The position numbers and the translations under genes were made by a program. A stretch of DNA of 5,365 bases from Sphingomonadales bacterium (lineage in GTDB: Bacteria > Bacteroidota > Bacteroidia > UBA7662): contig VHAW01000114.1 in NCBI GenBank assembly GCA_016872225.1, positions 1 to 5,365 of the forward strand, written 5' to 3'. This document shows positions 1-5,365 of this stretch, in pieces; within the stretch, counting starts at the first letter, position 1, and each line of letters starts with the position of its first letter. The notes beneath the pieces were generated by a model that did no database searches, was not told the origin of the DNA, and was given only the letters and a program-made list of their open reading frames with translations.

Positions 1-407
1 GAGCAATGTTGAAGGATTTTGTCAAAGGGATGACAGGTTTGTGGAGGCTTCCCAATCCGGGTTTTTTTGCGGCCTATACGGTGTTGATTTGGCTGGGTTA
101 TTTTCTGATGACCTATTTGTGTTTTTTTGCCTTTCCAGGCACTGAAGGACTTGGACCCGGGGAAGCCTTGTTGCTGCTCGTGGCTGGTGCTTTTGGTTTT
201 GTGATGCCAGTTCAAGGCGGTATGGGGGCTTACCATGCCGCAATTGTTTGGACTTTGGGACGTATTCCAGGATTGTTGATGAGCAAGAGCTCAGCGCTCG
301 CCTTTGCAACCCTCGTCCATTTGGCCCAAACCATTCTGGTGGTGGTTGTGGGGGGTCTGTGTTATTTTCTAATGTCGTTGGTGCCAGATCATCAACAAGC
401 TGATTAA
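1..407 (+). CDS. Flippase-like integral membrane protein, LPG synthase TM (UPF0104) family, C-terminal part
   Basis: The reading frame is open from the left edge (codons in phase with nt 3) to TAA at 405-407, so only the C-terminal ~134 residues are present. The ATG at nt 6 is probably an internal methionine, because the visible protein begins in mid-domain. Counting from that Met, hydrophobic segments lie at about residues 19-43, 52-69 and 98-126, followed by a short polar tail. The family hallmark is the PVQGGMGAYH block (nt 207-236), which matches the Pro-x-x-Gly-Gly-x-Gly motif of the lysylphosphatidylglycerol-synthase transmembrane family. Family members sit in the inner membrane. Those fused to an aminoacyl-phospholipid synthase flip lipids, while stand-alone versions such as this mostly lack a proven substrate. 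The next gene starts 12 nt downstream, suggesting one operon. In Bacteroidota I recall this gene type next to pantothenate genes (panC, panD) and rfaE2; the left flank is not visible here. The family call is firm and the flippase function is inferred. Confidence 0.82.
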   Translation, partial: AMLKDFVKGMTGLWRLPNPGFFAAYTVLIWLGYFLMTYLCFFAFPGTEGLGPGEALLLLVAGAFGFVMPVQGGMGAYHAAIVWTLGRIPGLLMSKSSALAFATLVHLAQTILVVVVGGLCYFLMSLVPDHQQAD

Positions 408-419
408 TCCGTTGCTTGC

Positions 420-905
420 ATGAAGCCAACCCTATTCCCTAAACTGTTGACTCTTCGTGAGGCCCATGTGCTTTGTACGGAATGGAGGGCCCAGGGTTTT
501 TCGGTGGTTTTTACCAACGGCTGTTTTGATCTGTTGCATCCGGGGCACCTTGCCGTTTTGCAAGAGGCTGCGATACAGGGTGACCGTTTGGTGGTTGGAC
601 TCAACACCGATGCTTCGGTGACCAGACTCAAAGGCCCTACCCGGCCCGTTCAGAAGGAGTTAGCCCGAGCAGCGGTCTTGGCGGCCCTTCAAGTGGTGGA
701 TGCGGTGGTGCTCTTTGATGAGGATGACCCGGCCCTTTTGATCGGGGCCTTGCAACCCGAAGTTCTGGTCAAAGGTGGAGATTATGTGGTGGAGCAAATC
801 GTCGGTGCTGAACAAGTCATCGCCAACGGTGGAAGGGTACACCTAGTGCCTACCCTTGTAGGCCATTCAACAACAGCATTGATTCAACAATCCAAGACGC
901 TTTGA
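420..905 (+). CDS. rfaE2: D-glycero-beta-D-manno-heptose 1-phosphate adenylyltransferase (HldE C-terminal-type, stand-alone)
   Basis: This is a complete 161-residue cytosolic nucleotidyltransferase. It is predicted to transfer AMP from ATP to D-glycero-beta-D-manno-heptose 1-phosphate, giving ADP-heptose precursor for LPS core or other surface glycans. The class signature TNGCFDLLHPGH spans residues 32-43, with the HxGH nucleotide-binding histidines at 40 and 43 (nt 537-548). Further family blocks are LNTDASV (61-67), RLKGPTRP (69-76), VKGGDY (117-122) and a Gly-x-Ser-Thr-Thr block near the C terminus (148-152). The length fits the separate RfaE2 enzyme; the kinase half of the fused E. coli HldE is absent and must be encoded elsewhere if the pathway is complete. 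The ATG at 420 lies 12 nt after the previous TAA, in the same frame and with no clear Shine-Dalgarno sequence. The TGA at 903-905 overlaps the next start. Some homologues act on other sugar phosphates or glycerol phosphate, so the exact substrate is inferred from similarity. Confidence 0.88.
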   Translation: MKPTLFPKLLTLREAHVLCTEWRAQGFSVVFTNGCFDLLHPGHLAVLQEAAIQGDRLVVGLNTDASVTRLKGPTRPVQKELARAAVLAALQVVDAVVLFDEDDPALLIGALQPEVLVKGGDYVVEQIVGAEQVIANGGRVHLVPTLVGHSTTALIQQSKTL

Positions 906-907
906 TG
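903..907 (+). promoter_or_regulatory. TGATG stop-start overlap between rfaE2 and the RND permease gene
   Basis: The TGA stop of the nucleotidyltransferase (903-905) and the ATG of the permease (905-907) share one base. No clear Shine-Dalgarno sequence precedes this ATG, so termination-reinitiation (translational coupling) is the likely way ribosomes reach it. The overlap is seen directly; the coupling is inferred. A TTG at 902-904 is directly adjacent in frame but is a poorer start. Confidence 0.7.
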
Positions 908-3217
908 GTTTGGTTTAGCATTGCGCGTTTTATTCTTCGGCAAAGGGTTCCCCTCTTAGCATTCGTGCTCATTCTGAGTACTTTCATGGCTTACAAGGCT
1001 TCAGAGGTTCGTTTGTCGTACAGTGGGAACCGTTTAATTCCTGATTCGGATAGTGATTATATCGAATACAAAGAATTTTGTGAAAAGTTTGGGATCGATG
1101 GGAATGTCATGGTAGTTGGGCTTCAAGCCTCCAAATTGACCAATCCATCCTTCATGCAACAATGGGTAAATCTGTCAGATCGCATTAGGGCTATTCCAGG
1201 TGTTGTCTTTTGTTATACAGTGGCGGACCTTCCGATGTTGGTGCGGAGTGATTCGATCAAATCTTTTGAGTTTCGGCGGCGTTTCTTGAACGGGGCTTGG
1301 GCTGAAGGGGGAACCAAGTTTGAGGATTCCTATGAGCGTTTGTTGATCAATCCAGAAACTTCGACCACTCTAATGGCTGTGGCGCTTGATTCAGAGGTGC
1401 TTAACGATGCAAGGCGCCTGCGCATTGTTGGCGAAGTGGAGGATTTGACGTATGCCTTTGGGATTTCGACCGGCAGCTCGGTGTACTTTTCGGGTTTGCC
1501 CTACATACGAACGGTTATAGCCACCACAATCAAGGATGAACTGATCACCTTTCTGATTGCTTCCATTTTGGTAACATCGTTGATGTTGTATTTGTTCTTT
1601 CGCTCGATGCAAGCCGTTTTCTTGTCCCTCACCCTTGTAGCCATTGGTAGTATTTGGGCTTTGGGCTTGATGAGCATGATGGGATACGAAGTCTCGTTGA
1701 TTTCGGGTTTAATACCGGCGTTAATGGTAGTGATTGGGGTACCCAACGGGGTCTATTTGGTCAATAAATACCACCATGAATTCCGTAAACACGGGAACAA
1801 AATCAAAGCCTTGACCCGCATCATCGAAAGAATTGGCGTCGCGACCTTGATTACCAACGCCACGACCGCTGTAGGGTTTCTCGTATTTTGTTTTACGGAG
1901 AGTTCGATGTTGCGGGAATTTGGATTGATTACCGGGGTATCGGTGTTGCTGATGTTTGTGATCAGTATTGTGATGATTCCGGGGCTTTTGAGTTTCTTGC
2001 CGGAACCTGGCTTTGGACAAATCAAGCATCTGGAAAATTACCGAATTCGTCGATGGCTGGAACGTTTGACTCGATGGATTGAATTTCACCGTCGCAAGGT
2101 TTGGCTGGCGTCCATCGCATTGTTGGTGATTTCTTTAGCCGGCATATTACAGCTGCGCTCTAATAGTTACGTCGTGGATGATCTTCCTCAGGATGATAAG
2201 GTGTACACGGATTTACGTTTTCTGGAGAAGCATTTTGGGGGAGTCATGCCGATGGATGTGGTGATTGATGCGGGTCGCCGAAATTTGGCCCAATCGCCCG
2301 CTACTCTTCAACTTGCTGATCGGATTCAGGCCTTGTTTGCGGAACAACCTGTTTTTGGCCCGCCCATGTCGATTGTGGAATTGATCAAGGCGGCCAACCA
2401 GGCATATTTCTTGGGTGATCCAACGCATTATCAATTGCCCAATGCTCAGGAAAGGGCTTTTGTTTTGCCTTATCTTCTTCGGAGCAAAGGAGATGCAGGA
2501 ACGCTCATGACTAGGCGGCTTTTGGACTCTACCAAACGTTATTTGAGGATTTCTTACAACATGGCGGATGTGGGAACTGATTCCTTGCGAATCGTGATGA
2601 CCAAACTCAAAACGGGGGTGAACTCTTTAAATCAAGGAGGGAAAGCCAAGGTTGTCTTTACGGGTAAGGCCTTGATTTTTCTCAAAGGAAATCAGTACCT
2701 CATTCGTTCCCTTGCGGGGTCGATCGCGTTGGCAATCGTATTAATTGCTTTAATGATGGGCGTCACCTATCATAATTGGAAGGCTATGGTCTGGGCCTTG
2801 TTGCCCAATTTGTTGCCCTTGATGTTTACGGCGGGAATTATGGGTTGGTTGGGAATTTCGATCAAGCCGAGCACTGTATTGATATTCAGCATTGTGTTGG
2901 GAATTGCCGTGGACGATTGCATTCATTATCTGGCGCGTTACTTTCAAGAGGTTCGGCGTCATCAACGTACCACTCTGGAGCATCTACGCATATGCACCTT
3001 GGAAACTGGAGGATCGATGATTTATACCTCCATCATTTTGTTTTTTGGGTTTATCATTTTTGCCTTTTCTGATTTTGGAGGAACCCAAGCCTTGGGATTA
3101 ATGTCTGCGGTGACCCTTCTGTTGGCCATGATCGCCAACCTGGTGTTGCTACCGACCCTCATTTTGGCGATGGACGGTTGGGGCTTTTCCCAAAGGAAGT
3201 CGGCTTCCAAATTCTAG
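905..3217 (+). CDS. MMPL/RND-superfamily permease (predicted exporter, COG1033-like)
   Basis: This complete 770-residue inner-membrane protein has the duplicated RND architecture. TM1 is at about 12-31, followed by a first extracytoplasmic domain (~32-211). TM2-TM6 lie at about 212-232, 238-259, 263-286, 313-330 and 340-364. TM7 is at ~398-416, followed by a second extracytoplasmic domain (~417-602) and then TM8-TM12 (~602-622, 626-648, 655-679, 704-722, 728-755). The length and the two-fold repeat fit bacterial MMPL/sterol-sensing-like RND proteins rather than the ~1050-residue AcrB drug pumps, and no adaptor or outer-membrane channel gene is adjacent. In TM10 the motif GIAVDD (Asp670, Asp671) supplies the acidic pair expected for proton coupling. 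The equivalent TM4 site reads GVPNG (Pro280-Asn281-Gly282) and has no acid. I chose ATG 905 because it gives the TGATG overlap. Relatives move lipids, hopanoids or other hydrophobic cargo; the envelope-gene neighbours fit that, but the substrate is unknown. The gene ends with TAG, 24 nt before ileS. Confidence 0.87.
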   Translation: MVWFSIARFILRQRVPLLAFVLILSTFMAYKASEVRLSYSGNRLIPDSDSDYIEYKEFCEKFGIDGNVMVVGLQASKLTNPSFMQQWVNLSDRIRAIPGVVFCYTVADLPMLVRSDSIKSFEFRRRFLNGAWAEGGTKFEDSYERLLINPETSTTLMAVALDSEVLNDARRLRIVGEVEDLTYAFGISTGSSVYFSGLPYIRTVIATTIKDELITFLIASILVTSLMLYLFFRSMQAVFLSLTLVAIGSIWALGLMSMMGYEVSLISGLIPALMVVIGVPNGVYLVNKYHHEFRKHGNKIKALTRIIERIGVATLITNATTAVGFLVFCFTESSMLREFGLITGVSVLLMFVISIVMIPGLLSFLPEPGFGQIKHLENYRIRRWLERLTRWIEFHRRKVWLASIALLVISLAGILQLRSNSYVVDDLPQDDKVYTDLRFLEKHFGGVMPMDVVIDAGRRNLAQSPATLQLADRIQALFAEQPVFGPPMSIVELIKAANQAYFLGDPTHYQLPNAQERAFVLPYLLRSKGDAGTLMTRRLLDSTKRYLRISYNMADVGTDSLRIVMTKLKTGVNSLNQGGKAKVVFTGKALIFLKGNQYLIRSLAGSIALAIVLIALMMGVTYHNWKAMVWALLPNLLPLMFTAGIMGWLGISIKPSTVLIFSIVLGIAVDDCIHYLARYFQEVRRHQRTTLEHLRICTLETGGSMIYTSIILFFGFIIFAFSDFGGTQALGLMSAVTLLLAMIANLVLLPTLILAMDGWGFSQRKSASKF

Positions 3218-3219
3218 AA

Positions 3220-3250
3220 TTTCCCCTATTTTTGGGGCCTGATGGGGAAA
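3220..3250 (+). promoter_or_regulatory. Inverted repeat spanning the ileS start codon (possible start-occluding hairpin)
   Basis: TTTCCCC at 3220-3226 is perfectly complementary to GGGGAAA at 3244-3250, which lies in codons 1-3 of ileS. Pairing would enclose a 17-nt loop and bury the first codons. The same CCCC can instead pair with GGGG at 3234-3237 across a 7-nt loop (TATTTTT), leaving the start codon free. The two pairings are mutually exclusive. The repeats are directly visible; any regulatory role is inference, and the stems are short. No T-tract follows, so it is not an intrinsic terminator. Confidence 0.3.
3227..3234 (+). promoter_or_regulatory. Candidate Bacteroidota -7 promoter box (TAnnTTTG) upstream of ileS
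   Basis: TATTTTTG is an exact match to the -7 consensus TAnnTTTG used by the Bacteroidota primary sigma factor. It sits in the only gap before ileS, and it was the only plus-strand match I noticed in a by-eye scan. Transcription from it would start very close to the ATG at 3242, giving a nearly leaderless ileS mRNA. I see no TTG-type -33 element at the usual distance (roughly 3200-3208), and a T-rich 8-mer can arise by chance, so the call is weak. Confidence 0.3.
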
Positions 3251-5365
3251 CGATACAGGGAACATATTCGAGCCGATTGGACGGCTTTGCAAGCCGAGGT
3301 GACGGCCATTTGGGAAGAATATAAGGTTTTTGAACAGTCCGTGGCCGAGGATGATCGGCCGGTTAAGGTCTTTTACGAGGGACCTCCTTCCGCCAACGGT
3401 GTTCCCGGCATCCATCACGTGATGGCCAGGGCCATCAAGGATTTGATGTGTCGGTATTGGACGATGCAGGGTTACCGGGTCGATCGCAAAAGCGGATGGG
3501 ATACCCATGGATTACCCGTGGAATTGCAGGTGGAGAAGAAGTTAGGGATTCGTAGGGAGGATATCGGGCGTACGGTTTCCATCGAGGATTTCAACAGGCA
3601 TTGCCGGGCGGATGTGATGCAGTATACCGGTAAGTGGGAGGAATTGACGCGATTGATGGGGTATTGGATAGACCTTGATCGACCCTATGTGACGTATCAC
3701 AACGAATACATCGAGTCCGTGTGGAATTTGTTGCAGAAATTGTATAACAAAGGACTTCTTTACAAAGGCTTCACAATTCAGCCGTACTCCCCGGCAGCGG
3801 GAACGGGATTGAGCTCGCATGAGCTCAATCAGCCAGGTACTTATCGACAGGTTAAGGATTTGTCTATGGTTGCCCAGTTCCGCCTCAATGACGAATCTAC
3901 GCAGTATGTGCTCGGTATATTGGCCGAACAAGCCGATGCATCCTCCACGGATCTTCTTCAAGTCTTGGTATTGGGGTTGCCCATGTTTGCCTTGACATGG
4001 ACCACCACCCCATGGACATTGCCCTCCAACACGGGTTTAGCAGTGGGAGCTGACATCAAATACGCTGTTGTTCGGTGTTCGAACACCTACACAGCGACAG
4101 ATCAATTGGTAGTGTTGGCGGTCGATCGTTTGTCCTCTTATTTTTCGTCTTCCGAGTCATCTCGGGAAGCTCAAGCCCTATCGAGTCATCAGGTCGTGGG
4201 CACTGTTCAAGGTGCTGCGCTTCAAGGTCTTCGTTATGATGCTCTTTTGCCTTATGCCAGGCCTGAGGAAGGAGATCCTTACCGCATCGTGGTGGGGGAT
4301 TTTGTGAGCACCGAGGATGGCACGGGGATTGTTCATTTGGCACCGAGTTTTGGTGCCGATGATTTCAGGGCGGGTAAACAGAACGATCTAGGAAATCTTA
4401 CGCTTGTGGATCGCTCGGGTCGCTTCACCGCTGAGGTCAACGATCCTGAATTTCCCCTTCAAGGTTACCCGGTCAAGGAAGCTTTCTTGACGGACGACGA
4501 AAAAGTTCATTGGCTACAGGTTCAGCAGACCCAATTGGGGTCGATGATCAACGATCAACGCAAATTGCTAAGTGCGGACGAATTGATTGCACTCAAATTG
4601 AAGCGTCAGGGCTTGGCATTCCGCATCGAGAAATACGAACACTCCTATCCTCATTGCTGGCGTACCGATAAGCCTATTTTGTATTATCCCTTGGATTCGT
4701 GGTTTGTGCGCACCACCGCAGTGAAGGAGCGGATGGTTGCCTTGAACCGTGAAATTCAGTGGAAGCCAGAGAGTACAGGATCCGGTCGTTTTGGGAATTG
4801 GTTGGAGAATCTGGTGGATTGGAATTTGTCGCGATCCCGTTATTGGGGGACGCCGTTGCCGATTTGGCGAACCGAGGATGGGCTGGAAACGCGCTGCATT
4901 GGTTCCATGGAGGAATTGCGTGTTGCGGTTGAAGAAGCCAAGGCTGCTGGGATTGCGAACCCGGATGCAATCCATGATTTGCACCGACCCGAGGTGGATC
5001 GCTTGGTGTTAAAGGCCTCCACTGGCAAGCCCATGTTTCGGGAAGCGGATTTAATTGATGTGTGGTTTGATTCAGGAGCGATGCCTTATGCCCAAAACCA
5101 TTTCTTTTTTGGTAAGGATTCGAACCAGGAGTCATGCTGGCCATCGGCATTTCCAGCGGATTTTATTGCCGAAGGAGTGGACCAAACCCGGGGTTGGTTT
5201 TTCACATTGCACGCGATTGCGGTGATGTTGTTCGATAGCGTGGCTTTCCGGTCGGTGATTTCGAACGGCCTGGTTCTTGATAAAGACGGCAACAAAATGT
5301 CCAAGCGTTTGGGCAACACCGTGGATCCATACCAAATGTTAGGACAATACGGGGCCGATGCTCTA
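3242..5365 (+). CDS. ileS: Isoleucyl-tRNA synthetase, eukaryote-like IleRS2 type with GxHH motif, N-terminal 708 codons
   Basis: This is a cytosolic class I aminoacyl-tRNA synthetase that charges tRNA-Ile. The frame is open from ATG 3242 to the right edge. Bacteroidota IleRS is, from memory, around 1,100 residues, so the C-terminal part, including the anticodon-binding region, lies outside. In order I see: FYEGPPSANGVPGIHH (44-59), where the HIGH-type signature is GIHH at 56-59; GWDTHGLPVE (85-94); the start of the CP1 editing domain with TWTTTPWT (252-259); GTGIVHLAPSFGADD (360-374), the editing-site block; LSRSRYWGTPLPIW (529-542); WFDSG (608-612); and KMSKR (685-689, nt 5294-5308), the second ATP-binding signature. 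Both active-site motifs and the editing domain are therefore encoded without frameshift. A serine-rich stretch lies at about 298-315. The first Met matches the normal family N terminus. The start follows the permease stop by 24 nt with no clear Shine-Dalgarno sequence. The GIHH form predicts strong mupirocin resistance. Confidence 0.96.
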   Translation, partial: MGKRYREHIRADWTALQAEVTAIWEEYKVFEQSVAEDDRPVKVFYEGPPSANGVPGIHHVMARAIKDLMCRYWTMQGYRVDRKSGWDTHGLPVELQVEKKLGIRREDIGRTVSIEDFNRHCRADVMQYTGKWEELTRLMGYWIDLDRPYVTYHNEYIESVWNLLQKLYNKGLLYKGFTIQPYSPAAGTGLSSHELNQPGTYRQVKDLSMVAQFRLNDESTQYVLGILAEQADASSTDLLQVLVLGLPMFALTWTTTPWTLPSNTGLAVGADIKYAVVRCSNTYTATDQLVVLAVDRLSSYFSSSESSREAQALSSHQVVGTVQGAALQGLRYDALLPYARPEEGDPYRIVVGDFVSTEDGTGIVHLAPSFGADDFRAGKQNDLGNLTLVDRSGRFTAEVNDPEFPLQGYPVKEAFLTDDEKVHWLQVQQTQLGSMINDQRKLLSADELIALKLKRQGLAFRIEKYEHSYPHCWRTDKPILYYPLDSWFVRTTAVKERMVALNREIQWKPESTGSGRFGNWLENLVDWNLSRSRYWGTPLPIWRTEDGLETRCIGSMEELRVAVEEAKAAGIANPDAIHDLHRPEVDRLVLKASTGKPMFREADLIDVWFDSGAMPYAQNHFFFGKDSNQESCWPSAFPADFIAEGVDQTRGWFFTLHAIAVMLFDSVAFRSVISNGLVLDKDGNKMSKRLGNTVDPYQMLGQYGADAL
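3807..3830 (+). repeat. Perfect 10-bp inverted repeat with GCAT loop inside ileS
   Basis: GATTGAGCTC at 3807-3816 is the exact reverse complement of GAGCTCAATC at 3821-3830. The 4-nt spacer is GCAT at 3817-3820. The structure lies in ileS codons 189-197, which encode the family-conserved stretch GLSSHELNQ. It would form a compact RNA hairpin (5 of 10 pairs G-C). No T-run follows, so it is not a standard terminator. The repeat is certain; function is unknown and it may be a by-product of the conserved peptide plus codon choice. Confidence 0.75.

Noticed and set aside
61..130. Two identical 10-mers with seven T's (61-70 and 121-130), considered as slippage sites or a repeat.
   Set aside because: Both encode Phe-Phe-Ala in transmembrane segments, and the frame continues normally into family motifs, so this looks like composition and codon use.
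405..422. Stop codon and next start in the same frame (405/420, and likewise 3215/3242), raising the idea of read-through fusion proteins.
   Set aside because: There is a one-in-three chance of this at each junction, no stop-codon read-through signal is apparent, and both downstream proteins begin at the normal N terminus for their families.
863..877. GHSTT in the heptose adenylyltransferase in place of a GYSTT-like motif.
   Set aside because: The residue after Gly varies across the family, so His here is not evidence of altered function.
902..904. TTG as the start of the RND permease, giving 771 residues.
   Set aside because: The adjacent in-frame ATG at 905 is the stronger start codon and forms a standard TGATG overlap; the difference is one residue.
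3223..3237. CCCC-TATTTTT-GGGG between the permease and ileS as an intrinsic terminator.
   Set aside because: The stem is only 4 bp and no T-tract follows it; the T's are in the loop.
3542..5150. Several minus-strand open frames of 90-160 codons opposite ileS (for example 3542-3961 and 4674-5150).
   Set aside because: They lie wholly antisense to a clearly recognised ileS, overlap each other and show no recognisable domains, so they are shadows of the real gene.
3242..5365. Possibility that ileS is an acquired mupirocin-resistance gene (mupA-like).
   Set aside because: There are no mobile-element or plasmid signs, base composition looks like its neighbours by eye, and IleRS2 is the normal housekeeping type I expect in Bacteroidota.

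Overview
This window reads as ordinary core chromosome from a member of the Bacteroidota. It is densely packed with four co-directional plus-strand genes, two of them cut by the window edges, and has no RNA gene, mobile element, CRISPR array or phage signature that I could see. The lineage call rests on three points. The isoleucyl-tRNA synthetase is the eukaryote-like (IleRS2) type with sequence blocks I recall from Bacteroidota. The RND-type permease carries Bacteroidota-style sequence around its transmembrane segment 4. The internal starts have no convincing Shine-Dalgarno sequence, which is common in that phylum. All of this is from memory, not from a search, and I cannot resolve class or genus.

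Layout: (1) nt 1-407, the C-terminal end of a flippase-like integral membrane protein (lysylphosphatidylglycerol synthase TM / UPF0104 family). (2) nt 420-905, a stand-alone HldE C-terminal-type nucleotidyltransferase (RfaE2), expected to adenylate D-glycero-beta-D-manno-heptose 1-phosphate. (3) nt 905-3217, a complete 770-residue MMPL/RND-superfamily permease whose ATG overlaps the previous stop codon by one base. (4) nt 3242-5365, the first 708 codons of ileS, running off the right edge. The longest non-coding gap is 24 nt, so there are no empty stretches to describe.

The first three genes look like one envelope-biogenesis transcription unit: a lipid-flippase-like protein, a nucleotide-sugar enzyme for surface glycans or LPS core, and an RND exporter that may move lipid-like cargo. 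That joint role is inferred from order and spacing. ileS follows immediately. It may be read from the same transcript or from its own promoter, because the 24-nt gap contains a perfect Bacteroidota -7 box (TAnnTTTG).

I did not find a new multi-gene system. The observation most worth following is that the ileS signature motif reads GIHH instead of the canonical HxGH. This is the swapped form associated with mupirocin-hyper-resistant IleRS2 enzymes. Other points are a perfect 10-bp hairpin inside ileS, competing hairpins plus a promoter-like box at the ileS start, and the loss of the TM4 acidic residue in only one half of the RND permease.
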